From Panulirus ornatus (Eukaryota; Arthropoda; Malacostraca; Decapoda; Palinuridae), in NCBI RefSeq assembly GCF_036320965.1, contig NC_092271.1, forward strand, positions 21,644,029 to 21,708,028: a stretch of 64,000 bases of DNA, written 5' to 3'. The translations under genes and the position numbers were made by a program. Positions 1 to 12,462 of the stretch are shown here, in pieces. Positions within the stretch are counted from its first letter, which is position 1, and each line of letters opens with the position of its first letter. The notes under the pieces are model-generated. The model had not been told where the DNA came from and did not search any database. It saw only the letters and a list, made by a program, of their open reading frames with translations.

Positions 1-798
1 TGTGTTGGAAATGAGATGTTTGAGGACAATATGTGGTGTGAGGTGGTTTGGTTGAGTAGGTAATGAAAGGGTAAGAGAGATGTGTGGTAATAAAGAGAGA
101 GTGGTTGAGAGAGCAGAAGAGGGTGTACTGAAATGGTTTGGTCTCATGAAGAGAATGAGTGAGGAAAGATTGACGAAGAGGATATACGTGTCAGGGGTGG
201 AGGGAAAGAGGAGGAGTGGGAGACCAAATTGGAGGTGGGAGGATGGAGTGAAAAAGGTTTTAAGTGATCGGGGCCTGAACATGCAGGAGGGTGAAAGGCA
301 TGCAAGGAATAGAGTGAGATGGAATGATGTGGTATACCGGGGTCAACGTGCTATCAGTAGATTGAACCAAGGCTTGTGAAGCGTCTGGGGTAAATCATGG
401 AAAGTTCTGTGGGGCCTGGATGTGAAATGGGAGCTGTGGTTCTGGTGCATTGTACATGACAGCTAGAGACTGAGTGTGAATGAAAGTGACCTTTGTTGTC
501 TTTTCCTAGCGCTACCTCGGGTGCGTGCGGGGGTAGGGGGTTATCATTTCATGTGTGGCAGGGTGGCGATGGGAATGAATAAAGGCAGCAAGTATGAATT
601 ATGTACATGTGGATATATGTATATGTCTGGGTATGTATATATATGTATACGTTGAAATGTATAGGTATGTATATGTGCATGTGTGGATGTGTATGTATAT
701 ACATGTGTATGTGGGTGGGTTGGGCCATTTTTTTGTCTGTTTCCTTGCATTGCCTCACTAATGCGAGAGACAGCAACAGAGTTGTAATAAATAGATAA
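1..798 (+). mobile_element. RTE-like LINE, 3' part, old subfamily
   Basis: This copy runs off the window's left edge. Bases 80-379 keep the C-terminal tail domain open ([20 protein letters not shown], then [14 protein letters not shown]), ending in the old-subfamily C-terminus SRLNQGL. The long 3' UTR follows: a GTGCATTG(T)ACATGACAGC block, then a TG/TA-rich tract at about 600-720, and the terminal hairpin and an AATAAATA-type tail near 798. A TGA at 54-56 breaks the frame upstream. Confidence 0.85.
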
Positions 799-949
799 AC
801 ATAAATCTCTGATGCTAGTTCCCTTCTGGAACTCCCCCAAGGGCGTGGCCACGGCTGTAGTTTCCATAACTAGTGAACTCCATTGCTGCTTATTAGACTT
901 TAGTGCCTCACCCTTCACGGGCCACTGGAAGAGGGCAATTCTTGCACAT

Positions 950-1125
950 TGCAGAGACTCCTACCTAATGTTCCAACTGCAGAGACTCCTACCTAATGTT
1001 CCAACTGACTACTTTTACCTAATACTCCTGCTTAATGTTCCTACCCACTGCTTCTACCAAGTTTTTCTACCCAATGCTCTTGCCTAAATGTTCCTACTAA
1101 GTACCTCTGTCTTTTGATCCTACCA
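950..1125. repeat. degenerate short tandem repeat
   Basis: The motif CTCCTACCTAATGTTCCAACTG recurs in perfect form twice (period about 29 bp) and then decays into CTRCYTAATGTTCCTACC-like units up to about 1125. An ORF reading across it is a by-product of the periodicity. Confidence 0.7.
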
Positions 1126-1312
1126 TTTTGCCAGAAGGTAAGGTTAGCGTACTGTGTTCACTGTTTGAAAATTTATAGTTACAAAGAATTAGTTGTGTGA
1201 GTTAAGTTTTGTCAAGTGTTATGTATGACAAAGAGAGATTGTGTGCATTTGGACAGAATACCAGCAGTCCAAGTAATGGTTGGGCAGGAAGAAATGACAT
1301 TTATCTGGATCA

Positions 1313-1905
1313 GAGGGGTGCTCACTATGCAATTGTCTAGATACCCAGGCAGGTAGAAATGGTAACATACCTCCCTACTTGATGGCTGCTTACCAATTAG
1401 ACCAAAAGCAGCATCACCAATTGATGAATATCATAAACTTTTATGCTGCAACAGTAGCAGTTACCTCATTATTATTGCAAAGGAGTGCTCACTATACAGC
1501 TGTCACTAAGCCTCCTGACACCCTGGCAGGTAACACTGGTAATATATCTCTCAGGTTGTTGGCTACCTACCAACGAGACCAAAAGCAGCATCACCAGTTG
1601 TTGAATTTTGTAAACTTTTATGCTACAGCAGTATCAGTTATACAGCTGTCACTAACCCTCCCAATACCCAAGCAGGTAGTACTGGTAATATACCTCCGTG
1701 GTTGCTGGCTGCATACTTACTAGAGTAAAATCAGCATCACCAGTTGTTGAATTTTGTATGCTTTTATGCTACAACAGTAGCATTTGCCTCATCATAATTG
1801 CAGAGGAGTGCTTACTATATATGTGTCACTAACCCTTCAAATACCCTTGTGGGTAGTACTGCTAATATACTGGTAACATTGATGAATATTGTAAACTTTT
1901 ATGCT
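1313..1905. repeat. tandem repeat, about 145-177 bp units, 3+ copies
   Basis: The anchor GCATCACCA(A/G)TTG recurs at 1411, 1588 and 1733. Each is followed by AACTTTTATGCT and GGAGTGCTCACTATA-type blocks, with GTGTCACTAACCC further on. The middle unit lacks about 45 bp. No coding signature was seen. Confidence 0.75.
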
Positions 1906-2821
1906 GCAGTGAAGTATTGAAATTTATTATGTGGTTTTACAATATTATAGAGTATTCATTTATGAACAAATAACTGTAAAGAAAATGTATGAACAAAAGC
2001 TGCGTTGCAAGTGAATATACACATTAAAGCAGTAGCAAAAGCTTCTGTATAATCACTTTGTTATGAGTTTTTTCATTGTTTACTAGTGGATGTACGTAGT
2101 ATCATAGAGTAATCGTTTATGAACAAAAGCATGTAAATATAAAGTTTAAGATCAAATACAGTATCACAAATTGATGATTATTTTAAATATTTGCATGCTA
2201 ATGGGCATGTGCAGGATTGAGGAGTGTTGATGAATGATGTATCAGAGGGTGATCACATGGCTTGCACTTAACACTTTATTTGGCTCCAAATCTTTTATAT
2301 GTTGTATATTTTCTATTCTTTAGTATTGTATTCATGTTCGCACTATATATGTTTTTACAAAAGAAAAAATTTAAAAATTTTTGACTCAGATTGTAAATCC
2401 AGCTTCTGTGGCAGTAGTGAATGGGTTAAAGTGGGGATTCCTTTTTGTAGATTATAGCTCGAGCCCCTTTAGCATCTTTCTAAGATTGGAAGGGTATGGA
2501 CAAAATTTTACATTAGGCCCTATGGCCAGTTGTAGAAAAAATTGGTGTGACCTGATGTTGTATAGAGTATTTTATTGAAACCTCTTATCCTGTAGACACA
2601 GATATTTAGAAAAATTGTGCCTAGCATGCAGAACATATTGAAAATGGATTTCTGATGAAAGTAACAAAGTAAGTCTTTTAGAAGTTGACATGCAAAAAAA
2701 TTATCATTTGGAGGAATTCAAGTGGATATGTTTACTGTCTTTGTAGTTTTATATTTCATAGCATTTGCATTGTATGAAATATTTCTTTACCTTTCTGATT
2801 ACTTGAAAACGTCTCTTCTAG
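1906..2821. other. intron, nothing recognised
   Basis: This is AT-rich intron sequence directly upstream of the first visible OGDH exon. I see no coding, RNA or repeat signature apart from the acceptor at 2816-2821. Confidence 0.5.
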
Positions 2822-3001
2822 GGTTCTGGTGATGTTAAATACCACTTAGGTACCTATCAAGAGCGGCTGAACCGGGTGACAAACAAAAATATCCGACTGG
2901 CCATTGTTGCTAATCCTTCACATCTTGAAGCTGTTGATCCAGTTGTCCAGGGGAAGACCCGTGCTGAACAGTTTTATCATGGTGACTCTGAGGGAAACAA
3001 G
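2822..3001 (+). CDS. OGDH: OGDH exon 1 of those visible
   Basis: The exon has 60 codons in phase 0, from [10 protein letters not shown] to HGDSEGNK. The acceptor is TTCTAG and the donor is GTAAGG. The segment [15 protein letters not shown] is a hallmark of the E1 ThDP-binding domain. The exon must be preceded by coding exons outside the window, because the protein here starts roughly a third of the way into a typical OGDH of about 1000 residues. Confidence 0.96.
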
Positions 3002-6000
3002 GTAAGGCTGACATTTATAATATTACAGTGAACATGTCAGATCTTAAGTAGAACATCTTCCCTTTCTTCCATCTATATGGGTTGAATTTTTTTTTTTTTT
3101 TTTTCATGCTTGATCACTGTGTCATGTGTTTGTGAGGTACCACCAGGAACAGGTAGCTTGTTTAGCTGTGATTTTTTTAAGAAAGTTAAAGTTGTAATGA
3201 GTTTTCTACTTGATCCTGCCTTTCCAGTATTTTTCCTTGTTGTTATGAAGTGGCCTGGCTTGAAACAGTTTTCTAGTCACAGTGAACCTTTTTTATGCCA
3301 TTGATATGTTGATTTTAGAATATTGATAGATGATATATTTTTGGTAAGGTTATTTAATGTATGTATGACTCATGGTGAGGTGCCTGAGGATTGGCTGAAT
3401 GCGTACATAGTGCCATTGTACAAAGGCAAAGGGGATAACAGTGAGTGCTCAAATTACAGAGGTATAAGTTTGTTGAGTATTCCTGGTAAATTATATGAGA
3501 GGGTATTGATTGAGAGGGTGAAGGCATGTACAGAGCATCAGATTGGGGAAGAGCAGTGTGGTTTCAGAAGTGGTAGAGGATGTGTGGATCAGGTGTTTGC
3601 TTTGAAGAATGTATGTGAGAAATACTTAGAAAAGCAAATGGATTTGTATGAAGCATTTATGGATCTGGAGAAGGCATATGATAGAGTTGATAGAGATGCT
3701 TTGTGGAAGGTATTAAGAATATATGGTGTGGGAGGCAAGTTGTTAGAAGCAGTGAAAAGTTTTTATCGAGGATGTAAGGCATGTGTTCGTGTAGGAAGAG
3801 AGGAAAGTGATTGGTTCTCAGTGAATGTAGGTTTGCGGCAGGGGTGTGTGATGTCTCCATGGTTGTTTAATTTGTTTATGGATGGAGTTGTTAGGGAGGT
3901 GAATGCAAGAGTTTTGGAAAGAGGGGCAAGTATGAAGTCTGTTGTGGATGAGAGAGCTTGGGAAGTGAGTCAGTTGTTGTTCGCTGATGATACAGCGCTG
4001 GTGGCTGATTCAGGTGAGAAACTGCAGAAGCTGGTGACTGAGTTTGGTAAAGTGTGTGAAAGAAGAAAGTTAAGAGTAAATGTGAATAAGAGCAAGATTA
4101 TTAGGTACAGTAGGGTTGAGGGTCAAGTCAATTGGGAGGTAAGTTTGAATGGAGAAAAACTTGAAGTAAAGTGTTTTAGATATCTGGGAGTGGATCTGGC
4201 AGCGGATTTAACCATGGAAGCGGAAGTGGATCATAGGGTGGGGGAGGGGGCGAAAATTCTGGGAGCCTTGAAGAATGTGTGGCAGTCGAGAACATTATCT
4301 CGGAAAGCAAAAATGGGTATGTTTGAAGGAATAGTGGTTCCAACAATGTTGTATGGTTGCGAGGCGTGGGCTATGGATAGAGTTGTGCGCAGAAGGATGG
4401 ATGTGCTGGAAATGAGATGTTTGAGGACAATGTGTGGTGTGAGGTGGTTTGATCGAGTAAGTAACGTAAGGGTAAGAGAGATGTGTGGAAATAAAAAGAG
4501 CGTGGTTGAGAGAGCAGAAGAGGGTGTTTTGAAATGGTTTAGGCACATGGAGAGAATGAGTGAGGAAAGATTGACCAAGAGGATATATGTGTCGGAGGTG
4601 GAGGGAACGAGGAGAAGTGGGAGACCAAATTGGAGGTGGAAAGATGGAGTGAAAAAGATTTTGTGTGATCGGGGCCTGAACATGCAGGAGGGTGAAAGGA
4701 GGGCAAGGAATAGAGTGAATTGGATCGATGTGGTATACTGGGGTTGACGTGCTGTCAGTGGGTTGAATCAGGGCATGTGAAGCGTCTGGGGTAAACCATG
4801 GAAAGCTTTATAGGTATGTATATTTGCATTTGTGGACGTATGTATATACATGTGTATGGGGGTGGGTTGGGCCATTTCTTTCGTCTGTTTCCTTGCGCTA
4901 CATCGCAAACGCGGGAGACAGCGACAAAGCAAGAAAAAAAAATTATTTTTGTATTGCTGGGGATAGGGGAGAAAGAATACTTCCCACGTATTCCCTTCGT
5001 GTCGTAGAAGGCAACTCAAAGGGAAGGGAGCGGGAGCTGGAAATCCTCCCCTCTCATTTTTTTTAATTTTCCAAAAGAAGGAACAGAGAAGGGGGCCAGG
5101 TGAGGATATTCCCTCAAAGGCCCAGTCCTCTGTTCTTAACGCTACCTCGCTAATGCGGGAAATGGCGAATAGTATGAAAAAAAAATATATATTTTTTAAC
5201 ATAGTTTTTACCACAGGAATATAAATTATGTCAAGCCCCCCCTTTTTTAGACCTGATGACTAAGAAATGCAATGATCACAATTTGTGGACATATGTAATC
5301 AAATTTTTGCAGGTTGAACCTCTGTAATCCTGGCAACCTTGGGACCTAGTTATTGCCAGACCACAGAAAATGCCAGAAAACAGAAATTGACCCCTAAGGG
5401 AACCTCCCTATGTAAACATTCTCGACCCCTAGTCTTGCCAGCTCACTCTGCATACATATTGCTCTGTTTTCGAAGGTAGAACAGAGCTTAGAATAGAAAA
5501 TGATACAACTTTTAAGTCTTTCAAACAAGGTTTTTATTATAAAATCAGTTTACATTAGAGGTATCTCCAGATGGAGACTCCCCAATATCTCAGGCAAAGT
5601 TTTTTGTTTCATACAACACCAATACAGGCAGATTCGTTAGCATTATACACTTGTTCTGGGGCTAGGCTTTCCGCTGCCACTAACTATGGAAATTCATGTA
5701 CAAACTTTTTTGCAGCTTAATGTAACGAACGACTATAGGTTGGTAGTTGACTTTAGTTGACTCTTGTTGCTGTTGTTGCTTTATTATTATCATTGAGGCA
5801 GCTAGCCTGCGTTGTATCAGTCCCAGCCAGGCAGCTGGCTCGTACACTTTCTCTTGCCCTGTACACATTGCTGTTGATTGTTTAATAGAGAATTGGGGTT
5901 TTTATTGATTCTTTAAATACAACCTTACACTACAAGCACCTGTGTCAGCACTATGCTTTTATCTGCACATGCTATGTGCTGAAATTTTATGTCTCCTCTG

Positions 6001-9000
6001 AAACTTGTGTAACCATCCATGCAAATATTCAGTCATAGGGTAGCTTTAGTTGTCTATGAAAAACTTTGGCCTGCTCAATAAGCATTTCCCCAGAAATGCT
6101 TACATGCTCATTATGTCAGAGCTTAAACCACTTTACAAGTGCACTGTCTAGTTCTGTACTCCTGTACTTTTCAAAGTTTTCCAAAACTTCAGACTCTTCT
6201 GGCTTTCATTTTCAGCAAAAAACTGAATATAAGAAATTATCAGGACTGTTAATTAGCTTGGCTGCAGTGTAAACTGATATTAGCACCTTAGCACTGCTAA
6301 CAGTGCCACCCTGGTGGCAGATTCAAAATGTGCCGGACCATGAGAGTTGCTGAACCACAGAGCGCCTGATTAAAGAGGTGCAACCTGTACTAGTTTTTTA
6401 TGTATTGCCATTTTAACTTTAAAGTCAATGTTGTTAAAACCCTTCTGCACAGAGCATTTTCCTTGTCATCCAGCTTTACACATTTTCATGGTGAAGTCAT
6501 GTTCTTAAAAGAATATTTCACACAATGGATTTACTGACTGGCTATTTGATGAACATGTAAATGTATTTGTGAATGATAAACACCAACCTAAACAGCATAT
6601 TCCCACTGTAAATAAGGAGGCAATTTATTTAAGTCTGCTGTCCATGGAAGAGGTAATTGTCAAGAAATCTTTCAAATTGATTCATGCAAATTTTACCCCT
6701 AAATCGACTTAAGGTTTGTATCTTTTATCTTTTTTTATCTGAATGACCACATTTTGACCAGCCTCTGCTCATCTGTTGAATATTTCTTTTCCTGTTATAT
6801 GCTAGTCAGCTTACATAGGCAGCACTACATGTGCCTTCAAAACACAAACACATGATCATGTATGTAGTTAAGGTTTTGAGTCCTTCCTAACTCAGCTGTA
6901 AAAGAACATTGTAAGTTGGGCAATAGCCTCCTAAGTTGGGGTAATTTTAAGATAATTGATGGTTAAAGATTTTTGTGATGATGTGAGAATATTGGAATTG
7001 TTACATGAAATCACTCCAACCCAGTTAAGCAACTCCAAATTTTGGTGCCTTTAAACATAATGTAAGTGTGATGATGCTCTCCTGTATTTTTTTTAGAGAT
7101 AGTTTAAGTATTTTACTAAATATTTTTTCATTTTATTGGTTTCTGATTTTTTTTTCTAGTCAGCCATTGATGAATAGGTAATGTTGAAATATTTAAAAAG
7201 AATAAAAAGTGCTGTTTATCACACCCTTGGTTATTCTCAGAATATTGGAAATCATAGAAATTGGTGTATTGGAATTAACTTTGATTTAATGATTTAATGC
7301 TAAGTGGGATGTATTTGCAATTCAGCACCTTTTGTTCAGATTTTTCAATATAATAGCTACAAAAATGTTAGTCAGATATATTTATGGTATTCTTTTGTGC
7401 TGGGATTTTTTTAATCTTTTAAACACTAATGATATGCAATTTTTCCAGGTATTGTCAATATTGCTACATGGAGATGCAGCATTCTCTGGTCAGGGTATTG
7501 TGTATGAAACTTTCCACTTATCTGAACTCCCAGAATATACAACCCATGGGACAATCCACATCGTTGTTAACAACCAGATTGGTTTTACTACTGACCCACG
7601 AATGTCTCGATCATCCCCTTATTGCACGGGTAAGTCTTAACAGAGTGCGCCGATGAACTTAGTTGTATTCATGGACCACTTTTACCAGGACAGCCAGCCT
7701 CCCCCCAAGGTTCAGTGTTTAGAGACTGTCAAAACAGAATGTATGGTTTCAACAGTTTCACAAAATTCAAATGGTGTTATTAGTTAGATGTTTTTATATT
7801 TTGTTTTAAATGCTTAGAAGAATTTATGTGGGAAATACTTACAAAAACAGATGGATTTGTATTTAGCATTTATGGATCTTGAGAAGGCATTTGATGGGGT
7901 TGATAGTGATGCTTTATGGAAGGTTTTAAGAGTATTTGGTGTGGGAGGTAAGTTGCTAGAAGCATTGAAAAGTTTTTACCAAGGATGTAAGGCATGTGTA
8001 CAAGTAGGAAGAGAGGAGAGTGATAAGTTCCCATTGAATGTCGGTTTGTGGCTGGGGGTGTGTGATGTCCCCATGTTTATTTAATTTGTTTATGGTTGGG
8101 GTGGTTAGGGAGGTAAAGGCAGGAGTTTTAGAGAGACGGGCGAGTATGCAGCCTGTTGGGGATGAGAGGGCCTGGGAAGTCAGTCGGTTGTTGCTCACCG
8201 ATGATACAGCTTTAGTGACTGATTCATATGACAAACTGCAGAAGTTGGTGACTGAGTTTGGTAAAGTGTGTGTGTAAGGAGAAAGTTGAGAGTGAATGTG
8301 AATAAGAGCAAGGTTGTTAGGTTCAGTAGGGTTGAGGTACAAGTTAATTGGTATGTAAGTTTGAATGGAGAAATATTGGAGGAAGTGAAGTGTTTTAGAT
8401 ATCTGGTTATCTTGGAGAGCAAAAATGGGTATGTTTGAAGGAATAGTAGTTCCAGCAATGTTTTATAGTTACAAGGCATGGGCTATAGATAGGGTTGTGT
8501 GGTGGAGGGTGGATGTGTTGGAAATGAAATGTTTGAGGACAGTATGTGGTGTGAGGTGATTTGATCGAGTAAGAAATAAAAGGGAAATAAAACGAGTGTG
8601 GTTGAGAGAGCAGAAGAGAGTATGTTGAAATGGTTTGGACATATAGAGAGAATGAGTGAGGAACGATTATCAAAGGGGATATATATGTCAGAGGTGGCGG
8701 GAACAAGGAGAAGTGGGAGACCAAATTGAAGATGGAAGGATGGAGTGAAAAAGATTTTGAGCGATCAGGGCCTGAACATATAGGAGGGTGAGAGGTGTGC
8801 AAGGAATAGAGTGAATTGGAACGATATGGTATACTGGGGTCAATGTGCTATCAGTAGACTGAACCAGGGCATGTGATGCATCTGGGGTAAACCATGGGAA
8901 GGTCTCTGGGGCCTGGATGTGGATAAGGAGCTGTGGTTTCAATGCATGGGCTACAGATTGAGTTGTGTGGAGGAGGGTGGATGTGCTGGAAACGAGATGT

Positions 9001-12000
9001 TTGAGGACAATATGTGGTGTGAGATGGTTTGATTGAGTAAGTAATGAAAGGGTAAGAGAGATGTATGGTAATAAAAAGAGTGTGGTTGAGACAGCAGAAG
9101 AGGGTGTTTTGAAATGGTTTGGTCACATGGAGAGAATGAGTGAGAAAAGATTGACAAAGTGGATATATGTGTCAGAGGTGGAGGGAATGAGGAGAAGTGG
9201 AGCCCAAATTGGAGGTGGAAAGATAGAGTGAAAAAGATTTTGAGTGATTGGGGCCTGAACATGCTGGAGGGTGAAAGGCGTGCAAGGAATAGAGTGAATT
9301 GGAATGATGTGGTATACCGGGGTCGACGTGCTGTCAGTGGATTGAACCAGGGCATGTGAAGTGTCTGGGGTAAACCATGGAAAGTTTTGTGGGGCCTGGA
9401 TGTGGAAAGGGAGCTGTGGTTTCGGTGCATTATACATGACAGCTAGAGACTGAGTGTGAACGAATGTGGCCTTTGTTGTCTTTTCCTAGTGCTACCTCAC
9501 ACACATGCCGGGGGAGGGGGTTTTCATTTCATGTGTGGTGGGGTGGCGACGGGAATGAATAATGGCAGACAGTATGAATTATGTACATGTGTATATTGTC
9601 CTGCTGAGACACTTTTCACATACTCCCTGACTGTGACCATCTACTTTACCAATGAAATATCTGTATACTGATTACGGTTAGCCTCACCTGGGTCCTTTTT
9701 TCAAGTATATCATAATCCTTACTTACAAATGAGACGTATAGGTTTCTGGGTATGTTGTCTGAAGTGTAGCTAGCCACTTTTGAAATTGTGTGCAACATCG
9801 AGTGATATAGGTCTCACAACCTGACTAGTTATCACTGACTCTGTTCTCGAGATGTACAAAGTACATCTTTAACATTCCTATAGCTCCCTTACCAGAAATG
9901 TCACTCACAACTTTGCTCTCACCCTCACAGTAACCCCAGACATTCCCAAATCATTCTTCTCCCTATGCTGTGAGTTCAGTTTTATTCAGTCTGAACATCC
10001 ATGATCCTCTCTGAAAACATATCATGTATCCTTTCTCATCCTGGTTAGATAATGCACTTATAGATACCCCATCCTGAATCAAAAGGAGCCTCCTTGCATG
10101 GCTTCATCTGGTCCCCCTTTCAGAGGAAAAATACAGGGAGGGGAGAGTCTCCATCTGCCCACCTCTTCCTCAATTAGTTGCTTTTACAACACAGGATATG
10201 TGGATGATTGTCTACTCTACTCTCCTTAGGGATAAAGGATACTTTTGATTTAGAATAAAATTGAGTATATGAGTTACCTGTTGTCTACATTTAAGTGTAA
10301 GCTAGAGAGGAAGTTTGTGCTTGTAGATTGCATTCCATCAACCCATGAGTATAAGAGGTGTTAGATTTGTGTGTGTTTGATATAGGAATACATTACCTTT
10401 ATGTCATTTTCTTTTATTGTGAGCTGTCAAGCATGTGATCCATACCTTCTGCACCCCTTACTCAGCAGTGAACCAGGCCAGTACAAAGAGAATGTTATAA
10501 ATTTTTTGTTTATTTTCATCTGTCAATTTGAATGTAATTTATCATTTCATAAAGGAATTCCTAGACCATTTCATTTTTGCATACTGTCTTCTTTTCGTCC
10601 GAGATTACACTGATTCTGATATCTCCTGGCCATTCCATAGTAGCTATGATACAAAAAATATCTTGAAAATTACTCTGGATTATAATATAAATGAACAGTG
10701 ATTGCAAAATGTAACCATTTTTTAATTTCATCTGATTGGCTGCCAACTGGGACCATGTTTTGAAGATTAGTATTGTTTTCATGAAAATAAAAACTATTTT
10801 TTGGGGTGGGGTCAAGAGGTGAGATAGTTAAGATTCCTAGATTTCAAGTGAGATGTTAGATTATTCTGACATATGCTGCAGTACCTTTTTATTATTTAGC
10901 CTTTGATATATGAACCAAATTTTTTTTACTCTGTAGATGTTGCTCGTGTTGTGAATGCCCCCATTTTCCATGTCAACGCGGATGACCCAGAGGCTGTTAT
11001 GCATGTCTGTAATGTGGCTGCTGATTGGCGTCACACTTTCCACAAGGTATGAACTCCAAAATAATTTTTGATTTGAAGGAATTTGTTTTTTGTAATTGAC
11101 ACTTATTGGCTGATGTACTTAATTCAAATGTGGGTGTCTATGAAAATCAAGTGCCATTCCAAAGTTATAACTGTCTGAAGTCAGCCAGATATATGTTCTG
11201 ATAAGCTGCTTCAGAAAAAATCAACTAATCATGGTTAAGACTAACACTGGAAACAGCTGTTACCCCATCCCCATACAATAGAGCCTACTTCATCAACGCT
11301 AGCCAAAACATTTTCGCATTTAATCTCTCCATATTCAAAGATTTTAATTTTTTTTTTATCTTCTCTAGAATGACTGCAGTACACAGGTCATGCTTTTTTA
11401 AAGTTTTCCATTTGGATAAAGGGATGTTGCTGGATTCTTTCTGCATGTGGGTGCACCATGATTGAAAGTCACCTGTGAGTTTGTATCATGTTGATGGATG
11501 AAAAGGAGTACAGCCTCATCAAGGAACTTATCACTCCAAAGGATGCCCATTATTTCTTGCTTTTGCTTGAAGTGCAGCCTTTAAGCTGTAGGAGGCCTAT
11601 AAAAGGGGCTCTGGGTTCATATGATTATTGGAAATAGGTATGGTTATATCTTGTGTCCACTCGCATCTCCTCTGTTGCTGCTATGTGTAATACACTGAAA
11701 CAAAAGCTCCCTATCCACAACCATGCCCTGCAAACACACACATGCATGCACACACACACACACACACTTATTTTTATTATTTATTTAGTTATGTGAAATG
11801 TCTGGGGTAAACCATAGAAAGGTCTGTGGGGCCTGGATGTGGATAGGGAGCTGTGGTTTCAGTGCATTACACATGTCAGCTAGAGATTGAGTGTGAACGA
11901 ATGGGGCCTTTTTGTCTGTATTCCTGGCGCTGCCTCGCTGGAGCAGGGGATAGCAATGCTGTTTTCCTGTGGGGTGGGGTAGTGACAGGAATGGATGAAG

Positions 12001-12426
12001 GCATGTAAGTATGTTTGTACATGTGTATGTATGTATGTATATGTTGATATGTATATATATGTATATGTGCGTATGTGGGTGTTTATATACATATATGTAT
12101 ATATGAGTGGATGGGCCATTCTTCATCTGTTTCCGGGTGCTACCTCGCTAACGTGGGAAAGAGTGGTTATGTATTTATTTGTTCATTTATTTATTATACG
12201 TAATCACCGTCTCCCACGTTAGTGAGATAGTGCAAGGAAACAGAGAGGAATAGCCCAACCCACCCACATACACATGTATGTACATAAATGCCCACACATG
12301 CACATATACATACTTATACATTTCAAGGTATACATACATATACATACACAGACATATACATATATACACATGTACACATCCATACTTGCTGCCCTCATCC
12401 ATTCTTGTCGCCACCCTGCCACACAC

Positions 12427-12462
<36 letters not shown>

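Noticed and set aside
549..918. Overlapping ORFs with Tyr/His/Thr or Met/Tyr/Cys/Val repeats
   Set aside because: They come from the alternating TG/TA tract of the LINE 3' UTR and recur behind many copies. Low complexity, not proteins.
1379..1723. 114-codon ORF with internal repeats (YQ.DQKQHHQL)
   Set aside because: It follows the period of the tandem repeat at 1313-1905, and the units change length out of frame.
3341..4747. 474-codon open frame as a host gene
   Set aside because: It is the RT of a 5'-truncated, poly(A)-tailed LINE with several near-identical copies in the same window.
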